From positions 1-64,000 of the forward strand of contig JAUMVK010000001.1 in assembly GCA_030530205.1 (NCBI GenBank): a DNA stretch of 64,000 nucleotides. The letters are read 5' to 3'. Position numbers and translations under genes: made by a program. Within the stretch, counting starts at the first letter, position 1; each line of letters starts with the position of its first letter. Shown piece by piece: positions 1-8,128 of this stretch. Source of the DNA: RGIG3701 sp030530205. GTDB lineage: Bacteria; Planctomycetota; Planctomycetia; Pirellulales; Thermoguttaceae. The notes beneath the pieces were generated by a model that was not told the DNA's origin, did no database searches, and worked only from the letters and a program-made list of their open reading frames with translations.

Positions 1-147
1 CATTACCGCCTCCCATTCGTCCGTGGTGGTTTAAGCCGGCGCGTAATTCCGCGCTTTGCGCTCCATTACCGCCTCCCATTCGTCCGTAGTGGTTTTGGCC
101 GGCGCGTAATTCCGGCCTCCGGCCTCCATTACCGCCTTCCATTTTCA
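1..147. repeat. 63-bp tandem repeat array (family A), truncated by window edge
   Basis: The string CATTACCGCCT recurs at 1, 64 and 127, an exact 63-bp period. Each unit runs through CGTCCGTRGTGGTTT and GGCGCGTAATTCCG and carries a small internal palindrome (CGCTTTGCG or GGCCTCCGGCC). The same unit returns in both orientations at 1088-1236 and once near 4089-4131, so it is an interspersed family. No coding role is visible. The array lies directly downstream of the esterase gene and may begin before the window. Confidence 0.85.
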
Positions 148-166
148 ACTCCTAACTTCTAACTAA

Positions 167-1057
167 TTAATTAAACTTCATCACTTTCATCCACTGCCAC
201 GCGGCTTCCTGCCAGAAGCCGACCTGGTCGCGGTTCACGTCGGTGATTTTGCCGAAGCCGTGGGGCGCTTTCGCCCAGATGTGGATCTCGCACGGAATAT
301 TCATCGTGCGCATTTTGTGGTACAGGGCGATCGTTCCCATCGGCGAGTAAACGTCCGAGTCGCCGTGCAGGAAACACATCGGGCAGGTCTTCTCGTCGAA
401 CTTGAACGCGTCGCTCATCTCCGCGAAGTTTCCTTTATCCGGGCCGTTCGGACCTTCCAGACCGTCGGTCAGGACGTAGGCCGGGTACTTCGCGATCCCA
501 AAGGCCAGATGAGCCGGCAGTTTGTCGATCTCGTCGATCGGCTCGTAGCTCTGGATCGAGCTGGACGTGCAGCACATCGTGGTGAGGTGACCGCCTGCGG
601 AGCCGCCCATCCCACCGATGCGTTCCGGGTTGAAGCCGTACTTCTGGGCGAGGGAGCGGGTCAGACGGATCGCGCGCTGGGCGTCCTGGAACGCGGGCCA
701 GTAGATCGGCGTGCCTTTGGCCGGACGCGGGACGCGGTACTTCAGCAGCACGCAGGTGATCCCTTTGTTGGCGAAGTATTTCGCTTGGCCGACGTCATTT
801 CCGCAGACGGAGTAACCGCCGCCGGGGAGCAGAATGACGCACGCGTCGGAGGTCTTGTTTTCCGGGACGAAAACGCGAATGGTCGGTTTCGTCACGAACG
901 AAAATGCGCCCTGGTCACGCATTTTGTCGGGAAGATTTTCCGTCACGCCCGGCGCTTTGTCCGGCCAGACGTCGTACTCGTCCTGAGCCTGCGCGTACAC
1001 GCAAAAGCAGAGGGAAACCAAAAGCGCATAAAGCGCGGAGAGGGTGGTGGTTTTCAT
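167..1057 (-). CDS. secreted alpha/beta hydrolase, acetyl esterase-like
   Basis: A 296-residue secreted esterase of the alpha/beta-hydrolase fold, BD-FAE/acetylxylan-esterase type. A signal peptide (MKTTTLSALYALLVSLC, cleaved near AQA-QD) opens the protein. The oxyanion motif LLPGGGYSV is followed by the nucleophile elbow GGSAGGHL, the acid in LHGDSDVY and the catalytic histidine in APHGFG, so the triad is complete. The frame stays open upstream to 1222, but that stretch is translated family A repeat, so the ATG at 1057 before the signal peptide is preferred; its ribosome site is weak (AAAGA). Likely substrate is an acylated plant polysaccharide or similar ester; this is inferred from fold only. 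The gene is bracketed by family A repeats on both sides. Confidence 0.85.
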   Translation of the reverse strand: MKTTTLSALYALLVSLCFCVYAQAQDEYDVWPDKAPGVTENLPDKMRDQGAFSFVTKPTIRVFVPENKTSDACVILLPGGGYSVCGNDVGQAKYFANKGITCVLLKYRVPRPAKGTPIYWPAFQDAQRAIRLTRSLAQKYGFNPERIGGMGGSAGGHLTTMCCTSSSIQSYEPIDEIDKLPAHLAFGIAKYPAYVLTDGLEGPNGPDKGNFAEMSDAFKFDEKTCPMCFLHGDSDVYSPMGTIALYHKMRTMNIPCEIHIWAKAPHGFGKITDVNRDQVGFWQEAAWQWMKVMKFN

Positions 1058-1087
1058 TTTTTGGGGTCTTTCTTTGAAAAAAGGGGG

Positions 1088-1236
1088 GAAAATGGGAGGC
1101 GGTAATGGAGGCCGAAGGCCGGAATTACGCGTGGATGGGAGGCGGTAATGGAGCGCGGAATTACGCGTTTTGGGGGGCCGTGGCCATTTAACCGGCGCGT
1201 AATTTCGGCCTCCGGCCTCCATTACCGCCTTCCTTT
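1088..1236. repeat. family A repeats in inverted arrangement
   Basis: Two copies of the family A unit in reverse orientation (GGGAGGCGGTAATGGAG, twice) are followed by one in forward orientation (GGCGCGTAATTTCGG to CATTACCGCC). Opposed copies can form a long hairpin. The block separates the esterase from the glycosyltransferase; with the array at 1-147 it flanks the esterase on both sides. Confidence 0.8.
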
Positions 1237-1245
1237 ACTAAAAAA

Positions 1246-2226
1246 TCAAATTTTTTCCGCCACGTCGTAATTTTCCGCCGTCGGGGCCTGATGGAAGGCC
1301 GTGAGCAGTTCCGCGGCCAGGCCGACCGCGAAGAACGTTCCACCGAGGATCATGCCGACCATCGAAAGGAACAAAACTCCGAAGCCGGCGTAGTTCAGGA
1401 TCTGGGACCACATCGCCGGGGCCGCATCCGCGTAGAAATTCCAGTAGATCCGATGGGCCGCGATCCCGCAGCCGGAAAGGAGGAAAAACAGGAAACTGAA
1501 CGCGAAAAGGAACGTTCCATAGACGCCGAGCAGGTGCTGGGGGCGCTGGCCGTACTTCGTCACGAAATGGACCGAAAGCAGGTCCATGAAACCCTTCATG
1601 AAGCGGCTGAAACCGTACTTCGAGTGGCCAAATTCACGCTTGCGGTGCTGAACGACCACTTCCGTCACGCGCCAGCCTCGGGAGCCGGCCAGGACGGGCA
1701 GAAAACGGTGGCGCTCCCCGAAAATCGGCAGCGAGTGTGCGACTTCGGCCCGGTAGCACTTCATCCCGCAGTTGTGGTCGTGCAGGTGCACGCCGGTGAG
1801 GGAACTGACCATTTTGTTGAAAACGCGCGAGGGGTAAACTTTGTGCCAGGGGTCGTGCCGGACCTTTTTCCAGCCGCTCACCAGGTCGAAACCTTCGTCG
1901 AGTTTCGCGAGGAAATTCGGGATCTCGGCCGGATCGTCCTGCAAGTCGGCGTCCATCGTCATGATGAACTGGCCCGTGGCGGCTTTGAAGCCGGCTTCCA
2001 GACCCGCCGCTTTGCCGAAATTCCGGCGGAACCGGATCGCGTGGACTTCCGGGTTTTTCTCGGCCAGAGAGCGGATCACGTTCCAGGAGCCGTCCGTCGA
2101 GCCGTCATCAACGAAAATGATTTCTTTCTCGTAAGAATGCTCCGCGCAGACTTTCTGGATCTGCTCGAAGAGGATCGGAAGGCTTTCTTCTTCGTTAAAA
2201 ACCGGAATGACGATGGAAAGGAACAT
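1246..2226 (-). CDS. membrane-associated family 2 glycosyltransferase (DPM1/GtrB-like)
   Basis: A 326-residue glycosyltransferase of the dolichol/polyprenyl-phosphate sugar transferase type. The N-terminal GT-A domain begins IVIPVFNEEESL, continues with FVDDGSTDGS and carries the metal-binding DADLQDDP near residue 100. Two hydrophobic segments fill the C-terminal part (residues about 225-305), as in GtrB-type enzymes that load a sugar on a polyprenyl phosphate at the inner membrane. The start at 2226 has GGAG about 7 nt upstream and puts IVIPVFNEE at the usual place; the frame runs 33 nt further up without support. The gene stands alone, divergent from the gene at 2408. Confidence 0.88.
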   Translation of the reverse strand: MFLSIVIPVFNEEESLPILFEQIQKVCAEHSYEKEIIFVDDGSTDGSWNVIRSLAEKNPEVHAIRFRRNFGKAAGLEAGFKAATGQFIMTMDADLQDDPAEIPNFLAKLDEGFDLVSGWKKVRHDPWHKVYPSRVFNKMVSSLTGVHLHDHNCGMKCYRAEVAHSLPIFGERHRFLPVLAGSRGWRVTEVVVQHRKREFGHSKYGFSRFMKGFMDLLSVHFVTKYGQRPQHLLGVYGTFLFAFSFLFFLLSGCGIAAHRIYWNFYADAAPAMWSQILNYAGFGVLFLSMVGMILGGTFFAVGLAAELLTAFHQAPTAENYDVAEKI

Positions 2227-2273
2227 GAGCGACTCCACGTGACCTTGCTGGACTAACAAACGACATACACTCT

Positions 2274-2302
2274 ATTATAGCATAGACTTTTGTTTCGTAA
2301 AT
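2274..2302 (-). promoter_or_regulatory. sigma70-type promoter (extended -10) for the glycosyltransferase
   Basis: On the minus strand an extended -10, TGCTATAAT (hexamer 2274-2279), lies about 50 nt ahead of the start codon; a weak -35 (TTTACG) sits 16 nt upstream of it. Confidence 0.5.
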
Positions 2303-2335
2303 AGGGGGGCAGAAAAAATTAGGCCGGAGTCATAC

Positions 2336-2363
2336 TTGACAAAAAATCAAATAAGAGTACAAT
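2336..2363 (+). promoter_or_regulatory. sigma70-type promoter for the membrane protein gene
   Basis: TTGACA at 2336-2341 and TACAAT at 2358-2363 with a 16-nt spacer. It places transcription start near 2370, which rules out upstream start codons and supports the ATG at 2408. Confidence 0.75.
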
Positions 2364-2407
2364 TAAGACAAGAAATTCAATCCTTGCTCATTCAAAAGGA
2401 GTTTACG

Positions 2408-3241
2408 ATGTTTTTACCGGCACTTTCTGGAATTGGACCTGTAGAAGTTCTTATTCTTTCCATTGTGTGTATTCCGATATTCTTCTCGTTTTTGAGCCAC
2501 ACCCGGGTAATGGTCGTTTCAGGAAAAATCATCAATCCCCGCGGAGTGCTTTTGATTCGGATTCAGGGCCGGCGGGCGGGGTTTATTCACTGGCTCCTGA
2601 AACTGTGCCGGATAGAGGCGGCCATCACTTTTTCCGTTTATAAAGACCGGATCGAACTGAGAGAAGATTCTTTCTTCGGGGAACGTACGGATTTTATTTT
2701 TCTGAAGAACGTATCAGTTTTGGGAATCTCCTACGCGAGTTCCCCCCTTTTGCTGGTTCTGGCGGTGGTTCTCTTCTTTTTTGGGACAGTCGTATTTTTT
2801 ATGGGTGAGGAAACCTGGCCTTCTTTGATCTTCCTGTTTTTCGCGGCGGTTTCTCTTGGGGGTTATGTCCTCTCCAAGCGATACGGAATTCAAATACGCT
2901 CTCCGGGTTTGACCTGGCAAATTTTGTTTTATAGAAGTCTCATTGAAGGGACAGAGATCACGCCTTACGATCTGGAACGGATTCAGCAGATTTTCAGATT
3001 TTTGATGGACTCAGAGGGGTACGAGGACAATTCGGAAGAAATTGCCGCTCCCACACGTTTACAGGAGCCTGCAGTGATTGGTGAAATATCTGCCATTGAA
3101 ACGAAAGGTGCGGCCCAGCGGGTTTTTTCTCCCGCCCCGCCTTCTCAGCCTTCCGCTTCTGCTCAGCAGTCCATTCCGACTCCGCCCCTTCCAACGAGCC
3201 GGCGCCCTGTTCAGCCACCGGAACCTCCGCGGCTACGTTGA
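2408..3241 (+). CDS. hypothetical membrane protein with proline-rich tail
   Basis: A 277-residue protein I do not recognise. An N-terminal hydrophobic segment (VEVLILSIVCIPIFFSFL) is followed by a soluble stretch and two more closely spaced hydrophobic segments around residues 115-160 (LLLVLAVVLFFFG and LIFLFFAAVSLGG), so it is probably an inner-membrane protein. The middle part resembles a PH-like or YdbT-type membrane arrangement, but only loosely. The last 60 residues are rich in Pro, Ser and Gln and look disordered. The start is set by AAGGAG seven bases upstream and by a consensus promoter at 2336-2363. It converges on hisA with five bases between the stop codons. Confidence 0.7.
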   Translation: MFLPALSGIGPVEVLILSIVCIPIFFSFLSHTRVMVVSGKIINPRGVLLIRIQGRRAGFIHWLLKLCRIEAAITFSVYKDRIELREDSFFGERTDFIFLKNVSVLGISYASSPLLLVLAVVLFFFGTVVFFMGEETWPSLIFLFFAAVSLGGYVLSKRYGIQIRSPGLTWQILFYRSLIEGTEITPYDLERIQQIFRFLMDSEGYEDNSEEIAAPTRLQEPAVIGEISAIETKGAAQRVFSPAPPSQPSASAQQSIPTPPLPTSRRPVQPPEPPRLR

Positions 3242-3246
3242 GTTGA

Positions 3247-3957
3247 TCACGCCAGTTCAAGCGCGTCGGGCAGATGGATCGTCCCTTCGTACAGTGCGCG
3301 GCCGATGATCGCAGCATCAAGGCCCGCCTCTTTCAGTTTACGGACGTCTTCGAGCGTCGTGACCCCACCGGATGCGACGACCGGGACCCGTACAGCGTCT
3401 TTCATTTCTTTCATGGCTGGGACGTTGGAACCTTTCATCATCCCGTCCGTCGCGATGTCCGTATAGACGATGGCGGCCATCGGGAGGTCGTTGAACTGGG
3501 CGGCCAGGTCGATCGCCTTCGTCTGACTCGTTTCCAGCCAACCGTCGGTGGCGACGTACCCGTTTCGGGCGTCGATCCCCAGCACGAGGCGGTTCGGGAA
3601 CTTGAGGCACATCTCGCGGAACCACTCGGGCTGACGCAGGGCCAGGGTCCCAATGACGAGCCGATTCAGGCCCAGCTCAAGCAGCGAGCGGATGGTTTCT
3701 TCGTTGCGGATCCCGCCCCCCAGTTCACAGGGAACGCCGGAGGTTTGGACGATGGCGCGGATCGCCTCCAGGTTGGTCGGGCGTCCGTCCTTGGCGCCGT
3801 CGAGATCGACGAGATGGAGAAACTCGCCGCCCAGCTCGACCCAGTGCCGGGCCATTTCAGCGGGATTTTCCCCGAAAACGGTTTCCTGATTGTAATCGCC
3901 CTGACGCAGACGGACGCATTTTCCGCCGCGTAAATCGATTGCCGGTAAAATTTGCAT
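3247..3957 (-). CDS. hisA: phosphoribosylformimino-AICAR ribotide isomerase HisA
   Basis: A 236-residue (beta/alpha)8 barrel enzyme of histidine biosynthesis that isomerises ProFAR to PRFAR. The first catalytic aspartate lies in LPAIDLRGGKCVRL at the N terminus, the second in VYTDIATDGM. The two phosphate-binding half-barrel signatures are seen as LGGGIRNEE and VVASGGVTTLEDV. Length is typical. The ATG has a good ribosome site (AGAAGGAGC). No other his gene is nearby, so the pathway is dispersed in this genome. Confidence 0.97.
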   Translation of the reverse strand: MQILPAIDLRGGKCVRLRQGDYNQETVFGENPAEMARHWVELGGEFLHLVDLDGAKDGRPTNLEAIRAIVQTSGVPCELGGGIRNEETIRSLLELGLNRLVIGTLALRQPEWFREMCLKFPNRLVLGIDARNGYVATDGWLETSQTKAIDLAAQFNDLPMAAIVYTDIATDGMMKGSNVPAMKEMKDAVRVPVVASGGVTTLEDVRKLKEAGLDAAIIGRALYEGTIHLPDALELA

Positions 3958-3968
3958 GGGATGCTCCT

Positions 3969-4004
3969 TCTGACTGAAAACTGAAAACTGTCAACTGAAA
4001 ACTA
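3969..4004. repeat. short AACTG-type direct repeats upstream of hisA
   Basis: Three to four near copies of CTGAAAACTG / ACTGTCAACTG in a row between hisA and the family B/C repeats. Low-complexity spacer; similar simple runs with other words occur at 42306 and 43951. Confidence 0.6.
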
Positions 4005-4011
4005 TTATGCC

Positions 4012-4426
4012 ACAGAGAGCGAAAAAATCAAGGGGAGGCGGGGACGTTTAAGAGAAATCTTGCGGGGACGACGCTTCCAGCGTCGTCCATGGGAGGCGGT
4101 AAATGGAGGCCGTAAGGACGGAATTACGCGTCGGGGGGATTGAACAGCGCGTTCACGTGACTCCCCCAGTCTCGCTTTGCGAGCCAGCCCCCTCAATGAG
4201 GGGGCCTTTAAACGACGCTGGAAGCGTCGTCCCCGTAAATTGACCGTGATCAATCCCGCTGCGGCCTTCTCTTTTTTCTGAAAATTTGAAGTTTTTTCCG
4301 AAAAACCGGCAAGAAAGTCTGGACGCGATCCCCGTTTTTGAGTATGATTCCCTGAGAGTTACGAGTGAGGAGTCGGTTTTCATCATTCGCGGAACATTTC
4401 AGCCTTCAGCCAAATTCATCATTAAA
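4012..4426. repeat. 415-bp intergenic block of palindromic repeats (families A, B, C)
   Basis: No gene. In order: family B hairpin at 4064-4088 (GGGGACGACGCTTCCAGC, arms GACGACGCT/AGCGTCGTC); one family A unit at about 4089-4131; family C composite at 4132-4210, with ACTCCCCCAGTCTCGC, GCGAGCCAGCCCCCTC and a final GAGGGGGCC; a second family B copy at 4212-4235. From 4240 to 4426 there is the leader of ndk with nothing else recognised. Confidence 0.8.
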
Positions 4427-4894
4427 ATGGAACGTACATTAATTCTTCTGAAGCCGGATTGCATGGAGCGCCGGTTGGCCGGGACGGTTTTGGCCCGCTT
4501 TGAGCAAAAGGGTTTCCAGATCGTCGGGATGAAACTCATGCAGGTCACGCCGGAGCTGGCGGCGAAGCACTACGCCGAGCACGTTGAAAAGCCGTTTTAC
4601 CCGGCGCTTTTGGCCTACATCACGAGCGACCCGATCGTGGCGGTTTGCCTCGAGGGGCGGGAAGTCGTCGCGACCGTCCGCAAAATGGTCGGCGCCACGA
4701 AAGGCTGGCTGGCCGAGCCGGGAACGATCCGGGGCGACTTTTCCCTCAGCGGGCAGAAAAACCTGATCCACGCCTCCGACTCCCTGAAATCGGCCAAACG
4801 TGAGATCGCGATCTTCTTCAAGCCGAAGGAATTGATTCAGTGGAAGACCAGCGACGCCCAGTACCGGCTTTCCCCGAGCGAGATGGAGGAGTAA
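4427..4894 (+). CDS. ndk: nucleoside diphosphate kinase
   Basis: A 155-residue NDP kinase, which transfers the gamma phosphate between nucleoside triphosphates and diphosphates through a phosphohistidine. Family hallmarks: TLILLKPDCMERR at the start, the nucleotide-binding MVGATKG and the active-site histidine in NLIHASDS (usually NVIHGSDS). The C terminus is slightly longer than in small bacterial enzymes. The frame is open back to 4286, but the conserved N terminus fixes the start at 4427; no clear Shine-Dalgarno precedes it, so initiation may be leaderless or weak. Single gene, closed by a strong terminator. Confidence 0.96.
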   Translation: MERTLILLKPDCMERRLAGTVLARFEQKGFQIVGMKLMQVTPELAAKHYAEHVEKPFYPALLAYITSDPIVAVCLEGREVVATVRKMVGATKGWLAEPGTIRGDFSLSGQKNLIHASDSLKSAKREIAIFFKPKELIQWKTSDAQYRLSPSEMEE

Positions 4895-4913
4895 CGCTCC
4901 GGGCCTGAACCCG

Positions 4914-4954
4914 ATCAGGAAGCACGATCACACGCCGTGTTTCCTGATTTTTTA
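4914..4954 (+). terminator. Rho-independent terminator after ndk
   Basis: Arms ATCAGGAAGCACG and CGTGTTTCCTGAT pair with one mismatch around a 9-nt loop, followed by a run of six T. Confidence 0.85.
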
Positions 4955-4995
4955 TGGATTTCTTGAAGTTTCTTGAATTTTTCTCGTTTTTTTTC

Positions 4996-5023
4996 TTGTG
5001 TTTTGGAAAAATCGGTCTAAAAT
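4996..5023 (+). promoter_or_regulatory. promoter of the first PEP-CTERM gene
   Basis: TTGTGT at 4996 and TAAAAT at 5018 with a 16-nt spacer. The core TTTGGAAAAATCGGT in the spacer is nearly the same as in the promoter of the second PEP-CTERM gene at 31804. Confidence 0.65.
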
Positions 5024-5077
5024 TAATATATGAAATGATTTTTTGTGGAAAACTTTCCGAAAAGGTTTAAGATTAAA

Positions 5078-8000
5078 ATGTTCGTGCGTCAGCCCGTTTT
5101 TCACGTTTTGCTTTTGTGTTTGGCTTTGTTTGGCGGAACGTCCATTTTTGCGGCGGAGTACAACTGGTCCGGAGGCGAGGGGAACTGGTCCGGCTGGACA
5201 GACTGGGTGAATGGGACCGGGAATAACGCCAACATTAATTCCGGACCGTTCACGCTCGATACGGCAGTCACCGCGCAGAATGTCGTTTTGAAAAACAATA
5301 CGACGCTGAATATTAACGCAAATCTGGCCGGGCGTTTTCTTAACCTGACTGCCAGCGCCACACCGACGGCGAACATTCAGGGCGGCACAAACACGCTCAC
5401 TTTTCTGCACGTTTCAAATGGCAATAGCCTGACGAATTGCCCGACGCTGACGATCACAGGCGGTTCCACGACGATCAATTCCACGGCCAGCAGCCGAACC
5501 GACGCGCTTATTTTCGGTTACAACGGAAATACTTACGGCAAAGGTTCCATGAGAGGTGGCTCCTTAACTCTTTTGAATACTTCCCAGTTCATTCTTGGAT
5601 TGAATGCTAATTCTCAGGGAAGTTTTGACTTTTCAGGCGGGACGATTTCGGTGAACAACACACTGGGTATTGGTTCAAACGGAATTGGAACGTTCACGAT
5701 GAGTCAGGCCGATTCCACGGTTCCCGCCAGTTTGGAGGCCGCCTATATTACGATCGGCTCCGGGGCTGGTTCCAATGGAACGTTCAACTACTCCGGCGGA
5801 ACGATCTCCACCCAGAATCTTACCGTTGGCCTGAACGGAACCGGGAAACTGAACGTCACCGGCGGTTCGCTCTCGATCACCGAGGCCATGAATTTGAAAG
5901 TGGGAGCGAATGGAACGATCGAAGTCTCCGGCGGCGAACTGCTCTTCCCGGCGGGGCTGGTGGCTGGTTCGGACACGTTCGCAGGGACGGTCAAAGTTTC
6001 CGGTGGAACGCTCACCCCGGCGTCCCTCGTCGTTGGGAAGACCAAGGCGGGCTCCTTGACGATTTCCGGCGGAACGCTCAACGCGAATACCGGGGACTCG
6101 TATTTCGGGACCGGCGCCAACGCGACGCTTGTGATGACCGGCGGAACGTTCGACGCGACGGGGAAAACCATTGCGTTTTCACCTGAGTTTGGGGGGACCG
6201 CAGGCGTTCAGAACACTTTTAACCTTTCTGGTCCGACTTCCGAGATCAAAGCGGCCAGGTTCTTTTTGAATGACACAGTCGGGGCCAACGCCACCATGAC
6301 GATGACCGACGGGAAAATCACCTGCGCCAATCAGTTTATGGTCGGTCGGCATGGAAACGCGACGGCCACCCAGAGCGGCGGAACGATCAACGGCGGCAGT
6401 TTGTTCGTCGTGGCGTCTTTTGAGGCTTCCATCGCTTCGCTGACTCTTTCCGGCACGGCCGCGGATACGGCCACAACCTGGTACATCGGAAACTTCGGCG
6501 ACGCGACGCTCAAGCTCGAAAACATCACCTCAGACGCCTCGGTCAAAAACGTTTCCGGAACGAATTTCATCGTTGGAGTGGAAGCGGGTTCCAACGGAAA
6601 AGTCGAAATGGGCAGCGGCGTGATCGAGGTCTCAAACCTTTACCTGGGTTTAGCCCAGGCTTCCTACGGGACGGGTGCCGCCAAAGGCTCGTTCCAGCTC
6701 ACCGGCGGCAAGTTGAACGTCACGAACAAAATCTCTCTGGGGGAACGCTACACGATCAACGGCGCGACAGAATACAAATCCGAGGGCTCGATGACGATTT
6801 CCGGCGGAACCGTAACGACTCCGTCTATTACGGTCGCCAATGCGGAAAAAAGCGTTGGGACGGTGACGGTTTCCGGCGGAACGCTTAAGGGTACAACGAC
6901 GTTTAACATTGGCAACGCGGCAAATAGTACCGGAACGGTGTCGGTTTCCGGCGGTTCGTTGACGACCGGGACATTCAACGCCGGCAACGCAGCAAATAGT
7001 ACCGGTACGGTGACGGTTTCCAACGGCGAGATCAATGCGACCACTTTTGTAGTAGGGACGAATGGAAACGGCACACTCAACATGACCGGCGGCTCCATCA
7101 ACGCGACGGGAGAGTTTATTCTCGGAAGATTCTCAGGTTCCACAGGCGTGGGGCTGATCGACGGCGGTTCCGTGAAAGTCGGCTCCAACCTGATCCTTGC
7201 TTCAGCCGATACGACGTCCACCGCTTCCCTGACGCTCACGAGCGGGACCATCGACGCGACGGGGCAGAGTCTTTACGTCGCGAACTCCGGCAACGGAACG
7301 CTGACGCTCAACGGGACGGGCACGCTGAAAGCCTCCCAAATCACGTTGAGCCATTACGTGGGGGCACAGGGCACTCTTAACATTCAGGGCGGCGAGTCCA
7401 CCATCACGGCCGGAACGCTGAAAAGCTGGGGAATGTCGAATACGACCAGCGCGGTGAACTTCATTGTGACGGAAACCGGGTACAATACGCTGAACCTGAC
7501 GAATCTCCAGCTCGGCTCGGAAACGGTCAGCCTCAACGACTCGATCACGATCGACGCGGACATTACCGGCTGCGTGGTGCTTCCCGGCCAGCTGACGCTT
7601 TGCGACGCTTCCGGCACGTTTTCGCTTCCGGGTGTGACGCTCGCTTCCAAAAATTTCATTTACTTCCAGAACCCGCAAATCGTTGATAAAACTGTGGTCG
7701 TAAATCTGGTGGACGATCCGACCTACGGCCAGTGCGGGATCGTCCCGCTTTCGATCGTCTCTGAGGGCGACATTGATAAACTCTACATCGGTACGAACCT
7801 GACGGACGAGGAAGACCTGAATGCGTTCGCGAGCTGGCTCGGAACGAAAACGGGCGAAACGTTCGGCGTGGAAAACGGCACGCTCTTCCTGAGCAAATCG
7901 CTGACGCCCGCCGAAAATTTCCTCTGGGATTTCAGCGACTACACGCTGGCGTCGGTTTCCGCGACCGGTTTTGCAGCGACTCCTGAAGGGCTGAACGTTC

Positions 8001-8092
8001 CGGAACCCGCTGCGTGGGTTTTATTCCTGATCGGGCTCACCGGGCTTTGGCTGAAGAAATCGCACGCCAGGAAAATCGGGAAAGCTGAGTGA
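5078..8092 (+). CDS. PEP-CTERM beta-strand-repeat surface protein
   Basis: A 1004-residue exported protein. A signal peptide (FHVLLLCLALFGGTSIFAA) is followed by some 850 residues of Gly/Thr/Ser/Asn-rich repeats built on short units such as GTVTVSGGTL and NGTLNMTGGS, the passenger-repeat pattern of autotransporter-like beta-helices. A less repetitive 150-residue region follows, then a PEP-CTERM sorting signal: VPEPAAWVLFLIGLTGLWL plus a basic tail (KKSHARK). Proteins of this class are cut by an exosortase and anchored at or released from the outer surface. A 72-bp DNA repeat (GGCAACGCRGCAAATAGTAC at 6911 and 6983) shows recent internal duplication. A GTG at 5045 is also in frame; the ATG at 5078 is nearer the signal peptide. 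No beta-barrel domain is present. Confidence 0.9.
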   Translation: MFVRQPVFHVLLLCLALFGGTSIFAAEYNWSGGEGNWSGWTDWVNGTGNNANINSGPFTLDTAVTAQNVVLKNNTTLNINANLAGRFLNLTASATPTANIQGGTNTLTFLHVSNGNSLTNCPTLTITGGSTTINSTASSRTDALIFGYNGNTYGKGSMRGGSLTLLNTSQFILGLNANSQGSFDFSGGTISVNNTLGIGSNGIGTFTMSQADSTVPASLEAAYITIGSGAGSNGTFNYSGGTISTQNLTVGLNGTGKLNVTGGSLSITEAMNLKVGANGTIEVSGGELLFPAGLVAGSDTFAGTVKVSGGTLTPASLVVGKTKAGSLTISGGTLNANTGDSYFGTGANATLVMTGGTFDATGKTIAFSPEFGGTAGVQNTFNLSGPTSEIKAARFFLNDTVGANATMTMTDGKITCANQFMVGRHGNATATQSGGTINGGSLFVVASFEASIASLTLSGTAADTATTWYIGNFGDATLKLENITSDASVKNVSGTNFIVGVEAGSNGKVEMGSGVIEVSNLYLGLAQASYGTGAAKGSFQLTGGKLNVTNKISLGERYTINGATEYKSEGSMTISGGTVTTPSITVANAEKSVGTVTVSGGTLKGTTTFNIGNAANSTGTVSVSGGSLTTGTFNAGNAANSTGTVTVSNGEINATTFVVGTNGNGTLNMTGGSINATGEFILGRFSGSTGVGLIDGGSVKVGSNLILASADTTSTASLTLTSGTIDATGQSLYVANSGNGTLTLNGTGTLKASQITLSHYVGAQGTLNIQGGESTITAGTLKSWGMSNTTSAVNFIVTETGYNTLNLTNLQLGSETVSLNDSITIDADITGCVVLPGQLTLCDASGTFSLPGVTLASKNFIYFQNPQIVDKTVVVNLVDDPTYGQCGIVPLSIVSEGDIDKLYIGTNLTDEEDLNAFASWLGTKTGETFGVENGTLFLSKSLTPAENFLWDFSDYTLASVSATGFAATPEGLNVPEPAAWVLFLIGLTGLWLKKSHARKIGKAE

Positions 8093-8128
8093 ACAAGCCG
8101 GTCCTTTCGTTTCGTTTTGGTTTTTTTT

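Noticed and set aside
260..1105. 281-codon open frame on the plus strand opposite the esterase
   Set aside because: Arg/Val/Gly-rich translation, no ribosome site and a known gene on the other strand; a shadow frame.
4286..4426. N-terminal extension of ndk from 4286
   Set aside because: The extension has no similarity to the family and the conserved N terminus begins at 4427.
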